DNA of 64,000 nt from Silene conica (GCA_029255685.2 CM055317.2:74823460-74887459); one strand, 5' to 3'. Counted from the first letter of the stretch, positions 31,960-43,821 are shown. Notes: generated by a model not told the origin, from the letters alone. Numbers and translations: made by a program.

Positions 31960-34900
31960 GAAACGATGTTAGACGCTGACATACCAATGATAGTAGCGGT
32001 GGCTGGCAAGGACCAGCACCGCGAACAACAATGAAAATCTTCAGTTGGAACTGTCAAGGGTTGGGCAACCCCTTGACAGTTAGCTCTCTCCGGGATTGGT
32101 GTTGGAGGGAGTGCCCTAACATTGTCTTTGTTATGGAGACGATGTTGCAGGCAAGGGAATTGGAGAAGATTCGAAATAGTTGTGGCTTTTCTAGTGGGGT
32201 TTGTGTTAGTAGTCGGGGAAGAGCTGGTGGCCTTGGTTTGTGGTGGCGCGATTGTGATGTGAATCTTATATCCTATAATAATAACTACATTATGGTGGAA
32301 GTGTTAGATGAACAGAGGGTTCCTAAATGGCGAGGCGTGGGTATTTATGGATGGCCTGAAACAAGTAATAAGCATAAGACATGGACTTTGATGAGGGAGT
32401 TATGCCAAAATTGTATTCTTCCTGTCATTTTTTTCGGTGACTTTAATGAAATCGTGAGCCTTAATGAGAAGCAGGGGGTGCTGTCCGGAGGGAGCGCTAC
32501 ATGGATGATTTTCGGAGTGCGATGGATGACTGTGCTTTATATGATATGGGCTTTAGAGGCAATATTTTTACTTGGCAGAGGGTACTAACTGAGGATACGA
32601 TGGTCAAGGAGAGACTTGATAGAGCCATGGCATCGATGGATTGGAAAACAGTGTTTCCTACTGCTTTTGTCCAACATTATCCTATTTATTCTTCCGATCA
32701 CTCGGCTATTATTATTAAGGAGGAGAGTGTTACTGATAATAGGAGACGGAGACGTAGTTTTAAATTCAAACCTTTCTGGATGGCGGACGATCAATGCGCG
32801 GCGGTTGTTAAGGAGGCCTGGGAGTGTGGAGTTGATAGTAATGTTACTGTCAAAATTCATAATTGTGCACATGAGCTTTCTGAGTGGGCTAAACAAAAAT
32901 TCGGAAATATCCAGCGGCGTATTCGAGATATGGAAAAGGAATTGGAATTTTGGCAACGACAGCCACCTTCTCGTGATATGATTGATAGGTGCAGGGATAT
33001 TGTTGCGGTCTTGGATGGGTTAAGAAGACAGAATGAAACGTATTGGTATACCCGTTCTCGGAAGTGTGAGCTCACAAAACTAAGCTGCGTCGTAGGCGTA
33101 ATACCATTTCGGGTCTTGAGGATGACAATGGGACTTGGTGTAATAAACAGGCTGATATTTCAAGGATTATTGAACGTTACTTCGAGGAGCTTTTTTGTAC
33201 AGGTAATCCTTATAATCTTGAAGTTGTGCTGGGAAGTATTCCAAAAGTCATTACGTCCATGATGAATCAAATGCTTGACCGGCCTTTGTGTGATGAGGAG
33301 GTTAAAGAAGCTCTGTTTTGTATGCATCCTAATAAAGCCCCGAGACCGGATGGAATGCACGCCATGTTCTATCAAAAATATTGGGAGATTGTTGGTTCGG
33401 ATTTATGTGCTTTTGTGCGTGCATGGTGGGAGGGAAGAGGCGATATTGGAGCCGTTAATATGACAAATGTGGTTCTTATTCCTAAATGTTCGTCCCCTAA
33501 GAAGATTACCGAATTCCGTCCGATTAGCCTATGCAATGTGGTCTATAAACTTATTTCTAAGACCTTGGCCAATAGGCTAAAGCCTATTCTAAATGATTTC
33601 ATCTCAGAAAATCAGAGTGCTTTTACCCCGGGGAGACTTATTACGGATAACGCTCTTATTGCGTTTGAAACTTTTCATGCAATGAAGCGTGGGGGTGACG
33701 GGCGACAGGGAAATATTGCTCTCAAACTTGATATGAGTAAGGCCTATGACCGTGTTGAATGGATTTTCTTGGATGCAGTTATGGAAAAAATGGGCTTTTC
33801 TTCGACATGGCGGAATCGGGTTATGAATTGTGTTACGACGGTAGTGCATTCTTTCCTTCTCAATGGGCAGAATTCTCCACCAATCCGGCCGAGTAGGGGA
33901 CTTCGCCAAGGTGACCCAATTTCGCCTTATTTGTTTCTCTTTTGTGCCGATGCTTTCTCGTATCTTATTAAAAATGCGGTGGATTCGGGTAAGCTTCACG
34001 GTATCCGGGTTTGTAGAGGTGCCCCTTTGGTTTCTCACCTCTTTTTTGCAGATGATAGTATCCTTTTTGCTAAAGCCAGTCTATCGGAATGTTCGACAAT
34101 TGCTGAAATTATCAGTAAATATGAAAGAGCATCGGGGCAGAAAATTAATTATTCCAAATCGGAAGTGGTGTTTAGCAAAAATGTTTCGTCTAGCACGAGA
34201 CTGGAGCTCTTATCGGTTTTGGGTGTTCGGGAAGTGGCGCGCCATGAGAAATATTTGGGCATTCCTACCATTATTGGGAGGTCGAAGAAAGTCATTTTTG
34301 CTAGTATAAAGGAACGGTTATGGAAAAAGGTTCAAGGATGGAAAGAAAAATTACTCTCTAAGCCGGGTAAGGAGATCTTAATTAAGGCCGTTGCTCAAGC
34401 TATCCCAACTTATATGATGAGCCTCTTTGCTTTACCGGAAGGAACGATTGATGAATCGCATATGTTGATGGCACGGTTTTGGTGGGGTTCTTCCGAGACA
34501 CAAAGGAAATTACATTGGTGGCGGTGGGATAAGTTATGTATGCCTAAAAATGCGGGGGGAATGGGATTCCGAAATCTTAAGGTTTTTAATCAAGCTCTCC
34601 TCGCCAAGCAAGTTTGGCGCCTTATGACGAACCCGAATTGTCTAGCTGCTCGATTAATGAAAGCAAAGTATTATAAAAATGATTCTGTTTTGGATGCTAG
34701 AAGAGGCTATGATCCGAGCTTTGTTTGGCGGAGTATATGGGCCGCTAAGTCTCTCCTTAAAGATGGCCTCCAATGGCGTGTGGGTAATGGGAGTTCAATC
34801 GGGGTGTGGGATGAATCTTGGCTTCCGGGAGAGCGTGGGGGACGTGCACCAGCTCCAAACTTGGAGTCTGATCCATCTATGAGAGTGGCTGATTTTATTG

Positions 34901-34997
34901 ATATGGAGAAGGGTGAATGGCGTTATGATATTATTGACCATGTTTTATGTGATGAGGATGCTCGACTAGTGTACAACATTCCGCTCAACAGACTTCT

Positions 34998-36065
34998 TGT
35001 TGGAGATTGTGTCCTCCACATGTAGTGTGATAACGTCATTGCACATACCCTTGTACGGACAAGTGGGAGATTGTTGGGACTGGTGTCCTTGACAATTAAG
35101 TACAATGACTTATTAAATCTCTTTAAGGATCACAAGGGCATACTTTTGTATTATTACCAGTTGATCCACGTTTATCAATAACGGTTGGCTTGCTAGATAA
35201 GTTTGACGTTATTGTCATACGGATGGCGGTGATCAACTGGTCCCTATACGTCACACCTATAGGACACGTTTGAGAGATGTGAAGGTATGAAAATACAATC
35301 ACATTTATGCCGGATATGACTAAACAGTTAGTCAGAGGTATTGACTATTAAATTAGTCAATAAGATGTTGAGATTATTATTTAATACGGATTAAATAATT
35401 TTAGCTAATACGGATTACATGATTAATTCGTAAATTAAATATAAACAGTTATATTTAATTAAATATTGTATTTGCAAATTAATATAAACAGTTATATTAA
35501 TTTAGGTAATTATACAATATCGTATTTTATCAGACCGTTATTAATATATCGACTATATTAATATCTGATAACATGTTACGATTTATAATTAAATCCCGCA
35601 AATAATATTTAGCAAAACGGGTCGAATCACGCAAAGGAATAAGGTAAGAGTGGGAAAAGCCCACCCTCACCTCCAGTCCATTCGGCCGACCCAACTGCTA
35701 CATAAGGAGAGTCTTTCTCCTTATGTCAGTTACTGGTTATCTCATAAATCTCAAGAATTAGGGTTTTGAGAATATTCTTTTTTTTCCCAAAACTCAGATC
35801 TCACATCCAAAACCTCACAAAAGCTCTCCCCATATTGCAAGACAATTGGAGGGTATTTTCTAGCACACGCGGCATCGTCTCAATCTAAGTCTTGGGTGCA
35901 AGTTATAGGAGGGAATTTATCTTAATTCCTGTTCTTAGGCCATAAGCACAAAGGACCAAAGGTTGACTTCTTTTCATGTTTTGTTTTTCTTATGACTATA
36001 ATCTCAACTGTAATTTTCATTATAATCCTGCAAGTTTAGGGAGAATACATGCTATATTCCCCACA
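34998..36065 (+). repeat. 5' LTR of copia B (long form)
   Basis: The first 74 bp (34998-35071) are a second, diverged copy of the LTR start plus a polypurine tract (AAGTGGGAGAT at 35061-35071); the remaining 994 bp match LTRs of A and C. The inverted repeat at 35700-35726 (ACATAAGGAGA/TCTCCTTATGT) is conserved. The end is CCCCACA. Confidence 0.93.
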
Positions 36066-36067
36066 AG

Positions 36068-36079
36068 TGGTATCAGAGC
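36068..36079 (+). promoter_or_regulatory. Primer binding site, initiator-Met tRNA (copia B)
   Basis: TGGTATCAGAGC lies two bases after the 5' LTR, as in the other copies. Confidence 0.95.
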
Positions 36080-37934
36080 CAGGCCATGAAAATTTTACTT
36101 TTGTGATTTTCGTATGTTTTGAAAACCTGAAAAATCGTTTTCTGTCGCGGTGTCGGTCGACCGACCTCCTGTCACGGTCGGTCGACCACTTTCTGGCGTT
36201 GTCGGTCGATCGACCTCCTGTCATGGTCGGTCGACCACCTCCTGTGAATTTTCTGTTTTTTTTTAAAACAGTTTCCTTTGTGAGTTTTCGATCTTGTTTT
36301 TCGATTCCTGTTTACATATTGTTAATTAATCGATATTCTTGACAATATGTGAACCCTTGTTGATGTTAATTTTGATTTACTTGTTTTAATCAAAGTTTAA
36401 AAGGTAAAAACTTATTTCGATTTCAAAAGTGCAGCGTTTTGCGTTTTCTGAAATTCGTTTTTACTGTGTTCTGGTCGGTCGACCTAATTAATAGGTCGGT
36501 CGACCGATTCCTCTGTTGCAGAATTTTTCGTTTTTTGGCTGATGGTCGGTCGACCACAAGGACTGGTCGGTCGACCAGCCCCCCTGTAACAGACTCGTTT
36601 TTTTTTTATTTTCGAAAATAACTTGCTTCTTATTTTCACATGGCTTAAAATAATATACTATATACAGAAATAGTATATTATTTAGTGAAACGGTTCACCC
36701 TCGTTTGATACATATTGTTTTAAAACGGTTTAAAATAATGGATTATATGTTTATTAAAATTGGTGATTAAAACGGTATAGTCACTTAATTTTAATCCTAA
36801 AAGGTGGTTTGGTATAAATTTATCATAATAACAGTATTATGTCATGTATAAATTTGTTTTAGTTGATGCATTTTATTTATCGTCTTGTGAATGCCTTGAA
36901 TGCTTTCAATAACGTATTTATTTTTTTTTTTGCAAACGGTTGTAACTTAGTGTGGCCTTAGAAGATTGAGTCACCGTAATGATGGGACACGATCTTGCTT
37001 GTAATTTTGAGATCTTGAATCTCCGTTTTGGGTTTTTGCCATGTAATTACTTTTGTATTTAAATTAGAATGTATCTAGGACTACTTTTGTAATTTAAATT
37101 AGTAATTTTGTGAAGACCAAAGACAAGACGGAGGCCGGATGCTCACTCCCGCTGCAAGGACCAAGATGGAACATCAAGACAAGCTTCTAGGGTCCAACAG
37201 TGGATTCCAAGTTGTTTTATGTTTATTTTGGTAGGATAGGCCACACTAGGACTTTTATTTACGTTTATTGCATTTATCTTTACGCTTTCATCGATAATAG
37301 CTTGCATCATATTCCGCCTAAAAACCAAACCACCTATATCATGCCTGAAAACTGACTCATGTAGAGGTTACGCGTTAGTTTTCTGTGACAATACAGATGT
37401 CACATGTCAATTGCAAAGCCATCACTTTATTTAATTCATTCACGCATTTCCTAGATATTAGTTCACTTAATATGAATAAATAAAAGTTGATGGGGTCTTC
37501 CTCGTATAACCAAAATTGAGACTAGTCTTTATAAATCAGCCTCCCATGAATCCCTTCTTCGTCGGTAGGCATAATATGACCCCTTCTACGTCGGGTAAGT
37601 GGGAACAGATGATTTATTTTATCTCAACATCATGGTCACTCGATAATATTCCAGTGACTGAGATGGACTAATAGATAGATATACGGAAATCTATCGACCA
37701 AGAGTTCCAACGATTGGAATTAGCCAAACTGTGGGCTTATCAATATACGGAAATTGAGTCTTGGGATCGTTTATATAATTCTTGAGGGAGATCAATTATA
37801 TAAATGCATGAGTCTACGAGTTTAAATTTCAATTTAATATAGACTTAAATCACAACAATAAGTTGCTTATATGGTTTTGTTTTATCTTCTTTTTCAGTGT
37901 AGAACACGTTCATTAAAACTGCTGTAAAACTAAA
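36080..37934 (+). other. 5' leader of copia B with GGTCGGTCGACC palindrome arrays
   Basis: This is non-coding leader. There are four palindromes at 36152-36236 (about 25-bp spacing), two at 36473-36507 and two at 36544-36575. They occupy the positions where A and C have CACTCGATCGAGTG. The third unit (36201-36215) is GTCGGTCGATCGACC and contains both motif cores. The remainder aligns with the leaders of A and C. Confidence 0.85.
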
Positions 37935-40900
37935 ATGGCTGGTGAAGACCCAATGCCAAGTGCCAAGCTAGCACGTGAATCCTGGCTAAAAGCCTTCATG
38001 GACTCCATGAGTCAGTCTACTAGACTGAGGAATGATGGGTCAAACTTCTCCGACTGGGAGGCAGCACTACGGAATGCTGCCATTGCTGACGGAAAGCTCA
38101 AGTTCTTAACTGAGCCCATTCCGCCACACCCAGGAACTGGAGCTAGAGCCAACGAAATTCGCGCTCATAGCGATTTCGTCATGGAAGCGGGTGCGATAAA
38201 GAACGTACTCATCTATGCAATGGAATCCAATTTGCAAAGACGCTTCATAACCCATGGTGCAAACAAGATTTTCACCACGCTCACTAACGAATTCTCCAAG
38301 GCTCCGAGAATCGTTTCTTATGAGCATACCTGTCGCTTCTTTGAGGCGAAACTCCAGAAGGGCCAAGCTGTTAGCCCACATATTCTTCACATGATTGAGA
38401 ATATCGAGAAACTGGAGGCCCTAAACTGCAAGATCAGTGAGAACATCATCGTTGATCGTATGCTTCATTCGTTTCATGATGGGTTCGCCCTCTTTAGGGC
38501 CAACTACTACATGAACGACATGAAAAAGACTCCCCATGAGCTCCATTCCCTTCTCGTACAGACTGAGAAGGATCTTAAGTTGAGTGGGAGTCTGAAGCAG
38601 GATGTTCTTGTGATCTCCAGCAAGGGTAAAGGTAAGGGTAAGGCTAAAGCTCAGGGCGACCTAGCAGTAGGTAAGCCCAGGTTCAAGAAACCAGGATTTG
38701 CAAAGAGTGGGCCAGGTGAGTCGAGCAACTCACAGGGCAAGACAAAGAGCAAGGATACAAGCATGGAATGTCACCATTGCCACAAGACTGGGCATTGGAG
38801 GCGCTCATGCCCCGTGTATCGCGAGGACATTAAGGCAGGCCGTGTTACTCCTGTTGGTATGTCTTCTTCTTCTTTTATTCACATGATTGAGATTAACCAT
38901 GCAAGTTGCGGAACTTGGGTACTTGATACTGGTTGCGGTTCTCATCTATGTAATCATGTGCAGGGCCTCCGAAACCAAGAACCCCTAATCAAGGGTGAGG
39001 TGGACCTGCGTGTCGGGAATGGAGCACGTGTGGCTGCAGTCTCGAAGGGAACATACGTAATCCAGCTTCCAAGTGGATTCGAGTTATTTTTATATAACTG
39101 TTATTATGTTCCTAGTTTATCCAAAAACATTATTTCAGTTTCTGCACTTGACAAACTCGGATTTTCATTTGTAATAGAGAATAACAGCTGTATTTTCTCC
39201 TTACACAATATGATTTATGGCAAGGCAGTTTCCATGAATGGAATTTATGTTTTAGATCAAACTACCGAGATATTACATGTGAATAATAAAAGAATAAAGG
39301 TAGGTGACAAAGATCAAACTTACCTATGGCATTGTCGTATGGGACACATAAATGAGAAACGCGTAAAACAGCTCATACAGAATGGAGCTATATCGCCCTT
39401 TGACTTCGAGTCATATGGCACGTGTGAATCATGTCTCATCGGCAAAATGACTCGTATTTCCTTCAAAGGTGTTGGAATGCGCGCTGCCGACCTATTAGGA
39501 CTCATACATACAGACGTATGTGGCCCTATGTCGATCAACGCACGAGAAGGCTATAGGTATTTCATCACTTTCACGGATGATTTGAGTAGATATGGCTATG
39601 TCTACTTGATGAAGCATAAAAGTGAATCTTTTGACAAGTTCAAAGAATACCAGAATCGGGTACAGAACCAGCTGGGTAGAAAGATTAAAGCACTACGTTC
39701 GGATCGTGGTGGTGAGTATCTTTCACACGAGTTTGATCAACACCTAAAAGACTGTGGGATCGTGCTACAGTTGACTCCACCTGGAACACCACAATTAAAT
39801 GGTGTGTCCGAACGGAGAAATCGAACTTTACTTGATATGGTTCGATCCATGATGAGTCACACCGTTGTGCCTGATTCATTATGGGGCTATGTTCTTTTGT
39901 CAGCCGCTCTAATACTTAACCGAAGTCCGTCTAAAGCTGTTGACAAGACTCCATTCGAGCTATGGAAGGGAACGGTCCCTAACTTGTCCTTTATTCGGGT
40001 TTGGGGCTGCGAGGCTTATGTCAAGTGGAGACACGAGGATAAGCTCGGCCCGCGATCGGTCAAGACATACTTTATAGGCTACCCAAAGGGAACATTTGGT
40101 CATTACTTCTACTCGCCTACCGAACAACGTGTTTTTGTTGCGGCTAGTGCGACGTTCTTAGAGAAAGAATTTCTCGAGAACAAGTCGAGTAATAGAACCT
40201 TCGAGTTATCGGAGGTTCAAGAACCAACTACCGAGCAACCATTGGAGGAAACAGTACCTCCAACCGAGGCTGCGGTAGATATCCCTGAGGAACCTAGGAG
40301 GTCAGGAAGAGTCTCTATTCCACCGGACAGATACATTGGTATGGTCGAGGAACACGATACAGATGACGTCTTACTCCTAGAGGGTAATGAACCCATAACC
40401 TATAAAGGTGCCATGACCAGTTCTGACTCAAAGCTATGGCTAGAAGCCATGCAATCCGAGATGGACTCCATGTATGAGAACAACGTGTGGGATCTTGTGG
40501 ACCTACCTGCAAAGGTACGTCCCCTTCAATGCAAATGGCTTTACAAGATAAAGCATGCCGTGGAAGGACAACAAGATATCCATAAGGCTAGACTAGTTGC
40601 TAAAGGTTTCACCCAAGTGCCAGGCTTGCACTACGATGAGATCTTTGCACCCGTAGTCATGCTACGTTCCATTCGGATTATCTTAGCGATCGCTGCATTT
40701 CATGACTATGAAATATGGCAAATGGACGTTAAAACCGCCTTCTTAAACGGTTATTTGGAGGAAGAGTTGTACATGGTACAACCCGAGGGTTTTATCGATC
40801 CAGCACATCCTAAGAAAGTTTGCAAGCTTAAGCGTTCCATCTATGGACTTAAGCAAGCATCGCGGAGTTGGAATCATCGCTTCGACCAAGTGATAAAAGA

Positions 40901-41966
40901 GAATGGGTTCATTCGATCAGTCGAGGAACCATGTCTCTATATCAAGTCGAGTGGGAGTAAAATTGTATTCCTAGTACTGTATGTCGACGACATACTCTTG
41001 ATTGGGAATGACATACCTCTCTTATCTTCGGTTAAAGCATGGCTGAAAAACCATTTCCAGATGAAAGATCTGGGAGAGGCACAAAGAATTTTGGGCATCC
41101 GTATCTACAGGGATAGATCACGACGGATGTTGTCTCTCAGTCAGGAATCTTATATAGAGAAGATTCTGGAGAGATTCAGTATGACGAACTCCAAGAAGGG
41201 GTTCCTTCCTATGACTCCCGGGCTTCACTTGAGCAAAACTCAAGAAGCTAAGTCAGTGGAAGAGAAAGAGCGCATGAGTCGGATTCCTTATGCTTCGGCA
41301 ATAGGATCGATCATGTATGCCATGATATGCACACGTCCTGACGTTGCATATGCATTGAGTATGACAAGTCGATTCCAAGCTCATCAAGGTGAATCACACT
41401 GGATGGCCGTGAAAAACATTCTTAAGTACCTACGGAGGACTAAAGATTGGGGATTGACTTTTGGAGGCGACTCGACGCTCTGCGCCACGGGTTACGCAGA
41501 TGCTAGCTTCCAAACAGACCGAGATGACTCAAAATCTCAGTCTGGATTTGTCTTTACTCTTAATGGCGCTGCTGTCAGCTGGAAAAGTTCTAAACAGAGT
41601 GTTACAGCAGATTCTACGACTGAGTCCGAGTACTATGCCGCCTCGGAAGCAGCTAAGGAAGCAATATGGATGCGTCAATTCTTACAAGGACTCTCAGTAG
41701 TGCCTTGTTCGAATGACCCAATCACCGTTTATTGTGACAATAGCGGTGCCATCTTCCAAGCTAAGGAGCATAAGTCTAGCAACAAGGCTAGGCATGTACA
41801 ACGGAAAGCTCATCTAATCAGAGATTACGTGGAGCAAAAGGAGATTTTTATTGAAAAGATCGCTACGGATGACAACATAGCTGATCCTCTCACAAAAGCA
41901 TTACCACGTGATAAGCATGAAGGGCACATTCATTCCATGGGAATTGGATGTGTTCCTAAGTTGTAG
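37935..41966 (+). CDS. Ty1/copia gag-pol polyprotein, intact (element B)
   Basis: This 1343-residue frame opens with ATG (MAGEDPMP). Catalytic and metal-binding residues are at the same positions as in element A: zinc knuckle 279-292, protease DTG 331-333, integrase D527/D590/E626, RT YVDD 1016-1019, RNase H D1189/E1230/D1268. Differences from A are scattered single substitutions. With nearly identical LTRs it is a candidate for an active copy. gag, protease, integrase and RT would be released by the element's own protease. Confidence 0.97.
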   Translation: MAGEDPMPSAKLARESWLKAFMDSMSQSTRLRNDGSNFSDWEAALRNAAIADGKLKFLTEPIPPHPGTGARANEIRAHSDFVMEAGAIKNVLIYAMESNLQRRFITHGANKIFTTLTNEFSKAPRIVSYEHTCRFFEAKLQKGQAVSPHILHMIENIEKLEALNCKISENIIVDRMLHSFHDGFALFRANYYMNDMKKTPHELHSLLVQTEKDLKLSGSLKQDVLVISSKGKGKGKAKAQGDLAVGKPRFKKPGFAKSGPGESSNSQGKTKSKDTSMECHHCHKTGHWRRSCPVYREDIKAGRVTPVGMSSSSFIHMIEINHASCGTWVLDTGCGSHLCNHVQGLRNQEPLIKGEVDLRVGNGARVAAVSKGTYVIQLPSGFELFLYNCYYVPSLSKNIISVSALDKLGFSFVIENNSCIFSLHNMIYGKAVSMNGIYVLDQTTEILHVNNKRIKVGDKDQTYLWHCRMGHINEKRVKQLIQNGAISPFDFESYGTCESCLIGKMTRISFKGVGMRAADLLGLIHTDVCGPMSINAREGYRYFITFTDDLSRYGYVYLMKHKSESFDKFKEYQNRVQNQLGRKIKALRSDRGGEYLSHEFDQHLKDCGIVLQLTPPGTPQLNGVSERRNRTLLDMVRSMMSHTVVPDSLWGYVLLSAALILNRSPSKAVDKTPFELWKGTVPNLSFIRVWGCEAYVKWRHEDKLGPRSVKTYFIGYPKGTFGHYFYSPTEQRVFVAASATFLEKEFLENKSSNRTFELSEVQEPTTEQPLEETVPPTEAAVDIPEEPRRSGRVSIPPDRYIGMVEEHDTDDVLLLEGNEPITYKGAMTSSDSKLWLEAMQSEMDSMYENNVWDLVDLPAKVRPLQCKWLYKIKHAVEGQQDIHKARLVAKGFTQVPGLHYDEIFAPVVMLRSIRIILAIAAFHDYEIWQMDVKTAFLNGYLEEELYMVQPEGFIDPAHPKKVCKLKRSIYGLKQASRSWNHRFDQVIKENGFIRSVEEPCLYIKSSGSKIVFLVLYVDDILLIGNDIPLLSSVKAWLKNHFQMKDLGEAQRILGIRIYRDRSRRMLSLSQESYIEKILERFSMTNSKKGFLPMTPGLHLSKTQEAKSVEEKERMSRIPYASAIGSIMYAMICTRPDVAYALSMTSRFQAHQGESHWMAVKNILKYLRRTKDWGLTFGGDSTLCATGYADASFQTDRDDSKSQSGFVFTLNGAAVSWKSSKQSVTADSTTESEYYAASEAAKEAIWMRQFLQGLSVVPCSNDPITVYCDNSGAIFQAKEHKSSNKARHVQRKAHLIRDYVEQKEIFIEKIATDDNIADPLTKALPRDKHEGHIHSMGIGCVPKL

Positions 41967-42754
41967 TACTCTTTTATGAATTCATGTAACAATTCATTTT
42001 CTCGTGTACTCTATTCAACCTTATTGTTATGATATAAAATGTCTTGTTTCTCATGTGGAATTGTACGCCAATTTTGAACACCACAAAGTGAACTGATTAA
42101 CATTACATCGTTTTGGTCCTTGATTACCCACTTGAGCTGATAACTCAGGTAATCATTTTGTGACGTTGGTTGATGGTGGGTTCAACGAGCCATAAGTCAC
42201 GTGGATGACTGACCAATCACAAAGGCGAGTTATACGGATATCTCGTAGGACACCCCGTGACAACGTTATGGAGTCCTAAATGTTTTATAACATTGGGTGC
42301 CAGGTCGTGGATAGGACCTCCATAGTGTTCCTTAGAGTCGAGTCTTTTGACTTTCAACTGTTTCTTGAGATTAAGACAGATTTTGGGTAACTTTGGTTTC
42401 TTTCCCACGGTCACCGTAACAGGGGCCAAGAGGATTTTTTCTGGGTTATTTCATGCTGGGCGATATCGGCAGGATTCGAGTTGAGGGAAATATCCAAACC
42501 CTTATCAGGATTTTATCATTTCTCAGGGCCACTCGAGGAGTAGTAACTGAAATGCATGGCCATGCTCGAATACAGATTCGTTTTATCAGTTAAGTTACTC
42601 TCTAGTCGGGGAAACCACTCTTGATACAGATCGCTTGTGAGATACGACCTTTGCGAATGCGGATTTGCAAATTGTCTTACATTGAGTGGGAGAAATTTTA
42701 AAAGGATATGAGATTCGGTTATCGCACCTACACTTGTACGGACAAGTGGGAGTT
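41967..42754 (+). other. 3' non-coding region of copia B ending in the upstream polypurine tract
   Basis: This is 788 bp after the gag-pol stop. The tract used by this insertion, AAGTGGGAGTT, is at 42744-42754, directly before the TGTTGGAG that starts its 3' LTR. Antisense open frames (42217-42429, 42516-42803) recur in A and C but lack convincing starts. Confidence 0.75.
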
Positions 42755-43821
42755 TGTTGGAGATTGTGTCCTCCACATGTAGTGTGATAACGTCATTGCA
42801 CATACCCTTGTACGGACAAGTGGGAGATTGTTGGGACTGGTGTCCTTGACAATTAAGTACAATGACTTATTAAATCTCTTTAAGGATCACAAGGGCATAC
42901 TTTTGTATTATTACCAGTTGATCCACGTTTATCAATAACGGTTGGCTTGCTAGATAAGTTTGACGTTATTGTCATACGGATGGCGGTGATCAACTGGTCC
43001 CTATACGTCACACCTATAGGACACGTTTGAGAGATGTGAAGGTATGAAAATACAATCACATTTATGCCGGATATGACTAAACAGTTAGTCAGAGGTATTG
43101 ACTATTAAATTAGTCAATAAGATGTTGAGATTATTATTTAATACGGATTAAATAATTTTAGCTAATACGGATTACATGATTAATTCGTAAATTAAATATA
43201 AACAGTTATATTTAATTAAATATTGTATTTGCAAATTAATATAAACAGTTATATTAATTTAGGTAATTATACAATATCGTATTTTATCAGACCGTTATTA
43301 ATATATCGACTATATTAATATCTGATAACATGTTACGATTTATAATTAAATCCCGCAAATAATATTTAGCAAAACGGGTCGAATCACGCAAAGGAATAAG
43401 GTAAGAGTGGGAAAAGCCCACCCTCACCTCCAGTCCATTCGGCCGACCCAACTGCTACATAAGGAGAGTCTTTCTCCTTATGTCAGTTACTGGTTATCTC
43501 ATAAATCTCAAGAATTAGGGTTTTGAGAATATTCTTTTTTTCCCAAAACTCAGATCTCACATCCAAAACCTCACAAAAGCTCTCCCCATATTGCAAGACA
43601 ATTGGAGGGTATTTTCTAGCACACGCGGCATCGTCTCAATCTAAGTCTTGGGTGCAAGTTATAGGAGGGAATTTATCTTAATTCCTGTTCTTAGGCCATA
43701 AGCACAAAGGACCAAAGGTTGACTTCTTTTCATGTTTTGTTTTTCTTATGACTATAATCTCAACTGTAATTTTCATTATAATCCTGCAAGTTTAGGGAGA
43801 ATACATGCTATATTCCCCACA
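42755..43821 (+). repeat. 3' LTR of copia B (long form)
   Basis: This 1067-bp copy matches 34998-36065 apart from one base in a T-run. It contains the second polypurine tract (42818-42828) and the A/C-type LTR start at 42829 inside it. Confidence 0.93.

Larger units (their letters stand above)
34998..43821 (+). mobile_element. Complete Ty1/copia retrotransposon B with 74-bp-longer LTRs
   Basis: The element is flanked by CTTCT (34993-34997 and 43822-43826), and the LINE reading frame resumes exactly across it. Its LTRs run 34998-36065 (1068 bp) and 42755-43821 (1067 bp), differing by eye only by one T in a T-run. They start TGTTGGAG, 74 bp before the start used by elements A and C (35072 and 42829 here). 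It is plus strand with the gag-pol frame open. This is the youngest-looking insertion together with A. Confidence 0.96.

Noticed and set aside
42516-42803. Antisense frames in the copia 3' non-coding region (also 7829-8173, 8275-8472, 42217-42429, 52364-52576, 52663-52950)
   Set aside because: Several begin at non-ATG codons, they overlap the dual polypurine tract region, and they show no domain; the recurrence reflects recent copying.
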